From WJKP01 sp964531215 (GTDB lineage: Bacteria; Patescibacteriota; Patescibacteriia; CAIXNZ01): a stretch of 16,020 bases of DNA. The notes below the pieces were generated by a model. It had not been told where the DNA came from. It ran no database searches and was given only the letters and a program-made list of their open reading frames with translations. The stretch is from assembly GCA_964531215.1 (NCBI GenBank), contig CAZHFK010000026.1, positions 1 through 16,020 on the forward strand. Direction: 5' to 3'. The position numbers were made by a program, and so were the translations under genes. Below are positions 6,939 through 14,108 of the stretch, piece after piece; within the stretch, counting starts at the first letter, position 1; the number at the start of each line of letters is the position of its first letter.

Positions 6939-7133
6939 ATGACTGATGTTGAAAATATTAAAGATATCTTAAATGATGCTTTAGCTAAAGAAAAAATGGC
7001 CGAGCAAAATTGCCAAGAGTTACTTAAAGAATTGGAAGTTAATGGTTTTCATGATCAGATTGAAAAAATTAAAAATGACGAGATTCATCACCAGAAGATG
7101 ATTAAGGAACTAAAAACATTATTGAATAAATAA
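6939..7133 (+). CDS. Small two-helix protein, second half of a split ferritin-like pair
   Basis: This 64-residue protein has two helices. The first (about residues 5-34) includes AKEKMAEQNCQELL with Glu18 and Glu22. The second (about 37-63) includes KNDEIHHQKMIKEL with Glu48-x-x-His51. The Glu ... Glu-x-x-His pattern matches one half of a rubrerythrin/ferritin-type di-iron site, and together with the preceding 66-residue protein it could complete a four-helix bundle; either protein could also homodimerise. The single Cys25 is not part of a metal motif. It lies four bases after the upstream stop and is followed immediately by a strong terminator, so it ends the SPFH-ferritin-like unit. The function is inferred only from helix and ligand pattern: iron handling, oxygen or peroxide reduction, or a purely structural partner are all open. 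Confidence 0.78.
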   Translation: MTDVENIKDILNDALAKEKMAEQNCQELLKELEVNGFHDQIEKIKNDEIHHQKMIKELKTLLNK

Positions 7134-7138
7134 AACAG

Positions 7139-7168
7139 CCCCAGTAAAAATTTTGCTGGGGGGTTTTT
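7139..7168 (+). terminator. Strong intrinsic terminator after the small ferritin-like pair
   Basis: CCCCAG (7139-7144) pairs with CTGGGG (7156-7161). The stem continues inward through a T-G wobble and A-T pairs to a tiny loop, and is followed by GGTTTTT. It starts five bases after the stop codon. Confidence 0.9.
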
Positions 7169-7175
7169 ATCTTCA

Positions 7176-7204
7176 TTGACAAAACGATAAAAATCTGTTA
7201 GGAT
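7176..7204 (+). promoter_or_regulatory. Near-consensus extended -10 promoter for the small secreted protein
   Basis: A perfect TTGACA (7176-7181), a 17-base spacer and TAGGAT (7199-7204) preceded by TGT (extended -10). Predicted start is near 7211, leaving an 80-base leader. This is the best -35 match in the window. Confidence 0.75.
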
Positions 7205-7276
7205 ATTAAATAGGCAATTTAAATATATAATAGGTTTGTTGTTTACAGAAAATCCAAAGGGATAAACTCAAGGAAT

Positions 7277-7283
7277 AAGGAGG
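7277..7283 (+). promoter_or_regulatory. Strong Shine-Dalgarno site AAGGAGG
   Basis: AAGGAGG ends seven bases before the ATG at 7291, the ideal spacing. It is the only full Shine-Dalgarno sequence before a gene in this window; nearly all other starts have A/T-rich leaders without one. It fixes the start of the small secreted protein. Confidence 0.9.
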
Positions 7284-7290
7284 AAAAAGG

Positions 7291-7596
7291 ATGAAAAAAC
7301 TAACAGTTTTGATAATCTTCATATGCTTGTTAAGTTTAACGGGCATAAGTGCCGATCAAGAATCTTCTCTAAATGCTCAAACTATTCAATGTGATCCAGC
7401 AAATGAATTATGTCTTGCCGATGGGTGCGAGTGGATGGGGGAAGTAAGCAAAGAAGGGCATTTCACTTTTTATCCCGGAGGCTATTACTGCCCAGGGAAA
7501 ATTAAACCGCAAAACATCACGATCAACGGATTTCCATTAATTGAATTTACGGTTATCAGAAACGGCGATACCCTAGCAATAAAGAGCAAAAACTAA
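7291..7596 (+). CDS. Small secreted protein with four cysteines, function unknown
   Basis: This 101-residue protein is not recognised. Residues 1-21 are a Sec signal peptide (MKK, hydrophobic core LTVLIIFICLLSL, cleavage probably after ISA at 21). The mature protein of about 80 residues holds Cys34, Cys41, Cys46 and Cys67, enough for two disulfides outside the membrane, in a Gly- and Tyr-rich segment (EGHFTFYPGGYYCPG). A strand-rich tail follows (NITINGFPLIEFTVIRNGDT), suggesting a small beta fold. There is no lipobox or second membrane segment, so it should be released or periplasm-like. It is a single-gene transcription unit with its own near-consensus promoter, long leader, strong Shine-Dalgarno site and terminator. 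Its use of GGG and GAG codons looks different from neighbours, a hint of separate origin or high expression. Confidence 0.85.
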   Translation: MKKLTVLIIFICLLSLTGISADQESSLNAQTIQCDPANELCLADGCEWMGEVSKEGHFTFYPGGYYCPGKIKPQNITINGFPLIEFTVIRNGDTLAIKSKN

Positions 7597-7617
7597 AAAC
7601 AAACAATCCAATGATTG

Positions 7618-7648
7618 ATCCTCGACACCACAGTATCGGGGATTTTTT
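7618..7648 (+). terminator. Intrinsic terminator after the small secreted protein
   Basis: ATCCTCGA (7618-7625) pairs with TCGGGGAT (7636-7643), eight pairs with one wobble, around a 10-base loop, followed by TTTTTT to 7648. It begins 21 bases after the stop codon. Confidence 0.8.
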
Positions 7649-7737
7649 ATTTGATTAAAACGAAAAAAATTGATAAATTAATACTATTAATAACTTGATA
7701 TTAGTATATTTGTAATTGATTAGTAAATTCGCTTTCA

Positions 7738-10314
7738 ATGGCAAAACTCACCCCCATGTTAAAGCAATATCATAAAATCAAGGATGAAAACAAAGATTCC
7801 ATTCTGTTTTTTCGTTTGGGCGATTTTTATGAGATGTTTGGCAAAGATGCTCTTAAGGCTTCAAAAATTCTCAATATAACTTTAACGGCCAGAAATAAAG
7901 GCACAGCCAATGAAACTCCAATGTGCGGCATACCTTATCATGCAGCTGAAAGTTATATTGCCAAATTAACCAAAGCCGGTGAAAAAGTAGCGATTTGCGA
8001 ACAAGTCACGTCACCTGACGGCCAAGGTATTGTTAAAAGAGAAGTAATTCGCATTATTACACCAGGCACAACCTTGGATACTAATCTTTTAAATAATAAT
8101 CAAAATAATTTTTTAGTCTCAATTGCTTATAAAGATAATCAATGGGGGCTGGGCTTTGTTGATTTAACTACCGGTGAATATCGTTTAGCTGAATTAAATA
8201 AACTTGATGATTTATTAAATGAATTAAATAGGATCACTCCTTCAGAAATTATTATCACACCGGATTTAAATGAAAACCTGGAATTAAAAACCAAGTTGGA
8301 ACAAATTGCCAAGCTGAATGTTTTTTATCCTTCTTTATTTGAATCTGCAACAGAAACAATTAAAAATCATTTTAAAATCAAAAGTCTGCAAAGTCTAGGA
8401 GTTCAGGGATATGAAAGCGGTATTGAAGCGGCCGGTAATCTTTTAAATTATTTAAAAGATACACAAAAAACTTCTTTGGAACATATTAATAAACTTAGTT
8501 TATACAATATCTCGGATTACATGATTTTGGATGAAGCAACTATCCGCAATTTGGAGCTTTTATATACTTATCAGTTTTTTGAAGAAAAAGGTTCTTTGCT
8601 AAGTATTATTGATCAGACACAAACCGGCATGGGCGGAAGATTATTACGTAACTGGCTTTTGCATCCTTTAATTAAGCTGGATAAAATTCAGCAAAGACTT
8701 GATGCTGTAGAAGAATTTTATAATAATCTTGATTTGCGGGAAAACCTCAAAAAAGAACTAAAAAATATTGCTGATATTGAAAGATTAATCGGTCGTTTGG
8801 GCTGTAACAGGGCTAATGCTCGCGATTTATTAAATTTAAAAAACAGCTTGCAGGTTTTACCGCAAATAAAAAAAATTTTAAAATCTTGCCAAGCCAAATT
8901 ATTAAAAAAATCAATAAAAAATTTAAACGAACATCAAGATTTGGTAAAATTAATTGATCAGGCAATTTGTGAAGCCCCGCCTTTGTTAATTACTGACGGA
9001 GGCATGATTGCCGAGGGATACAATCAAGAGCTGGATGAATTACGCAAAATATCAACTTCAGGCAAGGACTGGATTAAAGAATTACAGCAAAAAGAAGTAA
9101 AACGTACCGGCATTTCTTCACTTAAAGTTAAATTTAACAAAATTTTCGGTTATTATATTGAAGTTTCCAATACCAATTTAAACCAAGTACCAACAGATTA
9201 TACCCGCAAACAAACTTTGGTTAATGCCGAACGGTTTGTGACGCCTGAATTAAAAGAATATGAAACCAAAGTTTTAGGCGCTGACGAAAAGATTAAAGAA
9301 CTGGAACAAAAATTATTCTGGCAAATTCGCGATCAAGTTGCCCAAGAATTTGCAACAATTCAGCAAACAGCTATAATCATTGCCCAGCTTGATGCCTTAT
9401 TATCATTTGCCAATCTGGCTTTATTAAATAATTACACTAAACCGGAAATAAATAATGGCGAAGTAATTGAAATTAAAAACGGCCGACATCCGGTCATTGA
9501 ACAACTACAAACAGAGGAATCTTATGTACCCAATGACGGTTTATTTAATCAAAACGACCACCAGTTAATTTTACTGACCGGCCCCAATATGAGCGGTAAA
9601 TCAAGTTATTTACGTCAAACAGCTCTAATTATACTCTTAGCGCAAATCGGCTCATTTGTGTCTGCTCAAAGAGCTCAAATAGGTATTACTGACAGAATAT
9701 TTACCCGTGTCGGCGCTTCTGATAACCTAATTCGCGGGCAATCAACATTTATGGTAGAAATGCAAGAAGCTGCCAATATTTTAAATAATGCGACTGCCAA
9801 AAGCTTGATTATTCTGGATGAATTGGGCCGGGGGACTTCTACTTTTGACGGTGTTTCTATTGCCTGGGCAATTGTAGAATATATTTATAAAAATATTAAA
9901 GCCAAAACTTTATTTGCCACCCATTATCATGAATTAATTAATATGGTGGAAAAACTTGACAAAGCCCGTAATTATTCTGTCAGTGTCAAAGAAACAGAAA
10001 ACGGCGTAATTTTTTTACGTAAAATAATCGCCGGCGGTATTGATAAATCTTATGGTATTGAAGTAGCCAAACTGGCCGGTTTACCCAAACCTTTAACTGA
10101 CCGGGCTTACCAAATATTAGATGAACTAGAAAACGAGCTACATATATCTAAAGATAATGGCAAAAAATCTGCCGAAGCTGTCACCCAGAGGCTCTCGAAG
10201 GGTAAAGCTGAGGCAAATTTCATCATAAACGAATTAGACAAAATAGATCCAGATCAGTTGACACCCATAGAAGCATTACAAAAAATAAAAGAATTAAAGG
10301 AAAAATTCAAATAA
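7738..10314 (+). CDS. mutS: DNA mismatch repair protein MutS
   Basis: This mismatch-recognition ATPase starts methyl-independent repair with MutL. At 858 residues it is about the length of E. coli MutS (853). The N-terminal mismatch-binding domain carries GDFYEMFG with the Phe-x-Glu wedge at 30-32, then ETPMCGIPYHA and VAICEQ. Connector, lever and clamp domains follow. The ATPase domain has Walker A GPNMSGKS (615-622), the segment around GQSTFMVEMQE, Walker B LIILDE (690-695) followed by LGRGTSTFDG, and ATHYHEL. The C-terminal helix-turn-helix dimerisation tail ends the protein. Near the C-terminus, the linker AEAVTQRLSKGKAEA is encoded by a REP-like palindrome (10181-10205) that keeps the frame. 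No Shine-Dalgarno site was seen, and no good promoter was found in the 90 bases upstream. mutL follows after 55 bases. Confidence 0.98.
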   Translation: MAKLTPMLKQYHKIKDENKDSILFFRLGDFYEMFGKDALKASKILNITLTARNKGTANETPMCGIPYHAAESYIAKLTKAGEKVAICEQVTSPDGQGIVKREVIRIITPGTTLDTNLLNNNQNNFLVSIAYKDNQWGLGFVDLTTGEYRLAELNKLDDLLNELNRITPSEIIITPDLNENLELKTKLEQIAKLNVFYPSLFESATETIKNHFKIKSLQSLGVQGYESGIEAAGNLLNYLKDTQKTSLEHINKLSLYNISDYMILDEATIRNLELLYTYQFFEEKGSLLSIIDQTQTGMGGRLLRNWLLHPLIKLDKIQQRLDAVEEFYNNLDLRENLKKELKNIADIERLIGRLGCNRANARDLLNLKNSLQVLPQIKKILKSCQAKLLKKSIKNLNEHQDLVKLIDQAICEAPPLLITDGGMIAEGYNQELDELRKISTSGKDWIKELQQKEVKRTGISSLKVKFNKIFGYYIEVSNTNLNQVPTDYTRKQTLVNAERFVTPELKEYETKVLGADEKIKELEQKLFWQIRDQVAQEFATIQQTAIIIAQLDALLSFANLALLNNYTKPEINNGEVIEIKNGRHPVIEQLQTEESYVPNDGLFNQNDHQLILLTGPNMSGKSSYLRQTALIILLAQIGSFVSAQRAQIGITDRIFTRVGASDNLIRGQSTFMVEMQEAANILNNATAKSLIILDELGRGTSTFDGVSIAWAIVEYIYKNIKAKTLFATHYHELINMVEKLDKARNYSVSVKETENGVIFLRKIIAGGIDKSYGIEVAKLAGLPKPLTDRAYQILDELENELHISKDNGKKSAEAVTQRLSKGKAEANFIINELDKIDPDQLTPIEALQKIKELKEKFK
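10181..10205. repeat. REP-like palindrome, copy C, inside the mutS coding sequence
   Basis: Twenty-two of 25 bases match copy B (14067-14091), including the loop GAGGCTCTCGA. The arms are partly decayed (CCC/GGG retained, flanks mismatched). It is translated as part of VTQRLSKGK in the variable MutS C-terminal linker. Confidence 0.75.
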
Positions 10315-10340
10315 ACCGCGTAAATAAAATCAAACTTAAC

Positions 10341-10356
10341 GCCGACTAAAGTCGGC
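10341..10356. other. Small perfect hairpin between mutS and mutL
   Basis: GCCGAC (10341-10346) and GTCGGC (10351-10356) pair around a TAAA loop. No T run follows, so it is not a standard terminator. It may protect or separate the mutS and mutL parts of a shared transcript. Confidence 0.6.
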
Positions 10357-10369
10357 TATAAAATAAATT

Positions 10370-12142
10370 ATGATCAAAAAACTAGATAAAGATTTAATTA
10401 ATAAAATAGCTGCCGGTGAAGTTGTTGAACGGCCGGCTTCTGTAGTTAAAGAATTAATGGAAAATTCTATTGATGCTCAAGCTAATCAAATTGTTTTAGA
10501 AATTAAAAATGGCGGGATTGATTTAATTTCTTTGCAGGATAACGGACTTGGTATGACCAAAGAAGATGCTCAATTGGCAATTGAACGCCATGCCACTTCC
10601 AAAATATCATCAATTGACGATCTTTTTAATATCCAAACTTTGGGTTTTCGCGGTGAAGCCTTGGCTAGCATTTCTTCGGTTTCCCGGTTTAGCCTGGAAA
10701 CCAAAAGCCAAAATTCAAATGAAGGAACAAAATTACAAATCATTAATGGCGAGTTAAATATTGAATCATGCGGCTGTCCTGATGGTACCAAAATTATTAT
10801 CAAAGAATTATTTTATAATGTTCCGGCTCGTCAAAAATTTTTAAAATCAACCACTACCGAATATAATCATATTTTGGAAATATTTACCAATTTTGCTTTA
10901 ATTAATCCCCAAATCGGTTTTAAATTAATTCATAATAATAAATTGATTTTAAATTTTACTGCCAGTCAAGATTGGCTGACCAGGATAAAACAAGTACTGG
11001 GAACTGATATAGCCAATAATTTAATTGCTATAAATAGTAAAGGTACAATTAATTTAAAAGGGTATGTGGGTAAACCACAAACTAGCCGTAATAATCGCAA
11101 AGCACAATTTATATTTATTAATAATCGGGCAGTGACCGATTTTATTATTGCCAAAGCGGTTAAAGAAGGTTATGGCAGTTTAATACCCCGGGAACTTTAT
11201 CCGACTTTTATTTTAAATATTAATTTACCGACTGAATTGGTTGATGTTAATGTTCATCCGCGTAAAGCCGAGGTAAAATTTAAAACTCCGCAGGAAATTT
11301 ACATGACTGTTTTAAAAGAAACACAAAAATCTTTAACCAATAATATTTCCCAACAAATAGAAATAAATTCACAAACACCGGTCAAAAAATTCACTTTAAA
11401 ACCGCAAAAAAATTCAAAATCTTTTCAACCCTCAGTAAGTTATCAGCCTTCTTTTAAAAATATTAAATCTCAACCTTCTCAAATTTCTCAAGCTATTAAA
11501 TTTTCACAAGAACTTTTGAAAAACGAATTTGTTAGTCAGCCAGATAATGAAAATATAGGGGATTGGCGCTTACTGGGACAAATCCATAAGGCTTATTTAC
11601 TGGTTGAAGCTCCACAAGGCGTCTTAATTATTGATCAGCATGCGGCAGCTGAAAGAATTTTATATGAAAAATTCAAAAAAGATTATGCCAGCCAAAAAAT
11701 TAAAAGCCAAAAATTATTATTGCCTTTGACTTTGGAATTATCAAGCAGGGAAGTAGCTGTCATTAATCAAAGTTTGGAATTTTTACAAAATTTGGGTTTT
11801 GATATTGAAATTTTTGGCAATAATTCTTTTATTATCAATGCGGTGCCTCAGGATTTGCATAAATTGGATATTAAAACAACTATTTTGGGTTTAATTAATG
11901 ATTTGGAAGAAAATAATTTTAAAAAAATAAAATCAATTGATGACCAGAAAGATTTGGTTATTAAATATGCTGCCTGCCGCACAGCCATTAAATTTAATGA
12001 TAAAATCGATATTAAAGAACAAATTAAACTACTGGAAGATGTTTTACAAATAATTGATAAAATTAATACTTGCCCTCACGGCCGTCCTTTTATTATGGAA
12101 TTAACTTTGGAGCAATTAGCTAAAAATTTTAAACGAATTTAA
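10370..12142 (+). CDS. mutL: DNA mismatch repair protein MutL with nicking-endonuclease motif
   Basis: This 590-residue MutL couples MutS mismatch recognition to strand cleavage. The GHKL ATPase shows Glu28/Asn32 in KELMENSIDA, DNGLGM (57-62), ERHATSKI, GFRGEAL (92-98), NVPARQKF, FINNRAV and NVHPRKAEVKF. A Gln/Ser-rich linker (about 330-395) joins the dimerisation domain. There the metal-binding endonuclease motif DQHA-x2-E-x4-E starts at Asp422, and QKLLLP (447-452) matches the sliding-clamp-binding motif of Bacillus-type MutL at the same 25-residue distance. ACRTAIKFND and CPHGRPF complete the endonuclease site. This agrees with the absence of mutH: the protein should nick the new strand itself, steered by the clamp. 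It lies 55 bases after mutS and two bases before the YibE/F gene. Confidence 0.98.
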   Translation: MIKKLDKDLINKIAAGEVVERPASVVKELMENSIDAQANQIVLEIKNGGIDLISLQDNGLGMTKEDAQLAIERHATSKISSIDDLFNIQTLGFRGEALASISSVSRFSLETKSQNSNEGTKLQIINGELNIESCGCPDGTKIIIKELFYNVPARQKFLKSTTTEYNHILEIFTNFALINPQIGFKLIHNNKLILNFTASQDWLTRIKQVLGTDIANNLIAINSKGTINLKGYVGKPQTSRNNRKAQFIFINNRAVTDFIIAKAVKEGYGSLIPRELYPTFILNINLPTELVDVNVHPRKAEVKFKTPQEIYMTVLKETQKSLTNNISQQIEINSQTPVKKFTLKPQKNSKSFQPSVSYQPSFKNIKSQPSQISQAIKFSQELLKNEFVSQPDNENIGDWRLLGQIHKAYLLVEAPQGVLIIDQHAAAERILYEKFKKDYASQKIKSQKLLLPLTLELSSREVAVINQSLEFLQNLGFDIEIFGNNSFIINAVPQDLHKLDIKTTILGLINDLEENNFKKIKSIDDQKDLVIKYAACRTAIKFNDKIDIKEQIKLLEDVLQIIDKINTCPHGRPFIMELTLEQLAKNFKRI

Positions 12143-12144
12143 TT

Positions 12145-13263
12145 ATGAAAAAAATAATTATCAGCCTAATTTTTATCAGTTTGTTATTACCGATTTTTTG
12201 TCTGGCACAAGAAAAACCGACGCCGACCGAACCAACCAAGCCACTGAATGTTTTTTATGCCCGCGCTTTGGTTAAAGATATTCAGGAAACTCAAAACCAA
12301 GAACAAATCGACGGCACCACTCAAGTAATCACCCAGCAAGAAGTGACCCTTGTAATGTTAAATACAAAACTGGCTGATCAGGAATTTACAATTATTAATG
12401 AAGTAACAACCAATCCTTTGGATATTAAATTAACCAAAGGTGATAAGTTAATTGTTAATATTGAAGAATATTCGAATAATGAATATCGCATTTTTATTAC
12501 CGGTTATTATCGTTTAAACGGTATATTACTGTTAATTGGTTTGTTTCTCTTATTATTAATCATTTTAGGCGGTAGTCAGGGCGTTAAAACGGTAATTAGT
12601 TTGATTTTATCAATCATTTTAATTTTTAAAATTTTAATTCCGCAAACATTAAGTGGCGCCAATCCTATTTTAATTTCTTTAATTATTGCCGTAGCAATTG
12701 CTATTGTTACTTTAACCTTTATTGCCGGTTTTAATAAAAAGGCTTTTATTGCAATTTTGGGGACATTGGGCGGTTTAGTTATTGCTATAGTAATTTCCTT
12801 TATTTTTTCTGAATTAACTTATTTAAACGGTTTATCAACCGAAGAGGCTAGGACTTTATTTTATAAGTTTCCGGAAATTGATTCTCAAGGCGTATTTTTT
12901 GCCGGAATTATTATTGCTGCCTTGGGTGCTGTTATGGATGTAGCCATGTCCATTGCCAGCTCCTTGACTGAAATTAAACAGGCTAATCCTAATATTGGTT
13001 TTAGTAAATTATTCAAATCAGGCATTAATGTCGGTAAAGATATTATGGGCACCATGTCCAATACTTTAATTTTTGCTTATGTCGGTGTTTCTTTACCATT
13101 ACTTTTACTTTATACCGAATTTGGAGATTCTTATATCAATTTTATTAATCTTGATTTTATAACCGATGAAATTGTCCGCTCAATTGGCGGTAGTATCGGT
13201 CTAATCACTGTTATACCAATAACTTCATTATTGGCTGCTTTTTTATATTCCAAGAAAAAATGA
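12145..13263 (+). CDS. YibE/F-family multispanning membrane protein
   Basis: This 372-residue protein has a signal peptide (MKKIIISLIFISLLLPIFCLA) and an outward-facing N-terminal domain of about 100 residues. About seven membrane segments follow, beginning at LNGILLLIGLFLLLLIILGG. The family signature is clear: GALGAVMDVAMSIASSLTE-like (here AALGAVMDVAMSIASSLTEI) and GKDIMGTMSNTLIFAYVG. The ending is positively charged (YSKKK). YibE/F proteins are widespread in Firmicutes and CPR bacteria; their biochemical role is unknown, and transport across the membrane is only a guess from topology. The gene starts two bases after the mutL stop, so it is almost certainly on the mutSL transcript, but a functional link to repair is not implied. 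The -10 element of the next unit overlaps its stop. Confidence 0.92.
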   Translation: MKKIIISLIFISLLLPIFCLAQEKPTPTEPTKPLNVFYARALVKDIQETQNQEQIDGTTQVITQQEVTLVMLNTKLADQEFTIINEVTTNPLDIKLTKGDKLIVNIEEYSNNEYRIFITGYYRLNGILLLIGLFLLLLIILGGSQGVKTVISLILSIILIFKILIPQTLSGANPILISLIIAVAIAIVTLTFIAGFNKKAFIAILGTLGGLVIAIVISFIFSELTYLNGLSTEEARTLFYKFPEIDSQGVFFAGIIIAALGAVMDVAMSIASSLTEIKQANPNIGFSKLFKSGINVGKDIMGTMSNTLIFAYVGVSLPLLLLYTEFGDSYINFINLDFITDEIVRSIGGSIGLITVIPITSLLAAFLYSKKK

Positions 13264-13269
13264 TATAAT
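13261..13269 (+). promoter_or_regulatory. Candidate extended -10 element before the LOG-family gene
   Basis: TGA directly precedes a perfect TATAAT (13264-13269), forming an extended -10. No good -35 hexamer lies 16-18 bases upstream, so activity would depend on the extended element. The start would fall near 13276, about 40 bases before the ATG at 13317. It overlaps the stop codon of the YibE/F gene. Confidence 0.4.
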
Positions 13270-13316
13270 GACAATAATATTACAATTTAAATTATAATTT
13301 TAAATTACAAACAATT

Positions 13317-14057
13317 ATGTCTAAAAAGAAAATAAACAACAAAGAACCAAAAGGCAACTATAATTTACCGGCTGCCAAATTGCCCATGCACCCAATGGAA
13401 AGACAAATTGATTTAAAACGCATGTCTGATATAACCTGGCGTATTTTTCGAATTATGGCTGAATTTGTTGAAGGTTTTCAGTTTCTTTCCCAGTTTAAAA
13501 ATGAGGTGACAATTTTTGGTTCAGCCAGAATCGATCCGAAAAATAAATGGTATAAAGAGGCTGAAAAATTGGGTGAATTACTGGCTAAAAATAATTATTG
13601 GGTCATTACGGGAGGCGGGCCTGGTATTATGGAAGCTGCTAATAAAGGTGCTCATAAAATTGATCCTAAAAAATCAATAGGTATTAATATCCAGTTACCA
13701 GCCGAACAAAGAACCAATCCTTATGTGACTAAAAGCAAAGGTTTTTATTATTTTTTTACCAGAAAAGTCATGATGGCTGCTTCAGCTCAGTCTTATATTT
13801 TTTTTCCGGGCGGGTTTGGCACTTCTGACGAATTTTTTGAAATGATTACTTTGGTTCAAACCGGTAAAATGCAAAAATTGCCTATTGTTTTGGTGGGCAA
13901 GGATTTTTGGCAGCCAATGGTTAATTGGTTAAATAATCAAATGGTCAAAAAATACAAAACAATCAGTCCAGGGGATCCCAAATTATTTAATGTAGTTGAT
14001 ACTGCCGAAGCAGCCATGAAACACATTAAAAAATCAAAAGAAAGAACCATATTTTAA
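13317..14057 (+). CDS. LOG-family protein (putative nucleoside-monophosphate phosphoribohydrolase)
   Basis: This 246-residue Rossmann-fold protein belongs to the LOG/TIGR00730 group, once annotated as lysine decarboxylases. Characterised members release a free base from its 5'-monophosphate (cytokinin activation in plants and some bacteria); in bacteria without cytokinin signalling the role may be nucleotide housekeeping. Visible motifs: TIFGSARI at the start of the fold, GGGPGIMEAANKG (99-111), the YVTKSKGFYYFFTRKVMM segment, and the signature PGGFGTSDEFFE (164-175), with the catalytic-site Arg/Glu pair plausible at Arg149 and Glu172. A roughly 60-residue N-terminal extension with basic residues and the helix DITWRIFRIMAEFVEGFQFL precedes the fold; this is typical of the longer LOG subtype. 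The stop codon abuts the palindrome at 14058. Confidence 0.93.
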   Translation: MSKKKINNKEPKGNYNLPAAKLPMHPMERQIDLKRMSDITWRIFRIMAEFVEGFQFLSQFKNEVTIFGSARIDPKNKWYKEAEKLGELLAKNNYWVITGGGPGIMEAANKGAHKIDPKKSIGINIQLPAEQRTNPYVTKSKGFYYFFTRKVMMAASAQSYIFFPGGFGTSDEFFEMITLVQTGKMQKLPIVLVGKDFWQPMVNWLNNQMVKKYKTISPGDPKLFNVVDTAEAAMKHIKKSKERTIF

Positions 14058-14100
14058 AAATTAATGTCACCCTGAGGCTCTCAAAGGGTGATATTAATTT
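14058..14100. repeat. REP-like palindrome, copy B
   Basis: AAATTAATGTCACCCT (14058-14073) pairs with 14085-14100 over 16 bases with a single G-T wobble, around the 11-base loop GAGGCTCTCAA. It starts on the base after the LOG stop codon and ends eight bases before the next ATG, so it makes up nearly the entire intergenic region. It may act as a transcript-stabilising or partly terminating hairpin. Confidence 0.85.
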
Positions 14101-14108
14101 ACGAAGCT

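Noticed and set aside
7660..7737. Promoter for mutS
   Set aside because: Several TTGATA-like and TATATT-like hexamers occur in this A/T-rich stretch, but none pair at 16-18 bases; I cannot choose one.
10341..10356. mutS-mutL hairpin as a terminator
   Set aside because: The stem is only six pairs and no T run follows.
10566..11154. Three short open frames inside mutL, on both strands
   Set aside because: All lie within the conserved ATPase region of mutL in other frames; their translations have no independent features.
14088..14108. Upstream GTG start for the TIM-barrel-like gene
   Set aside because: This GTG lies in the right arm of the palindrome at 14058-14100; the added residues are repeat-encoded. 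ATG 14109 is the natural start.
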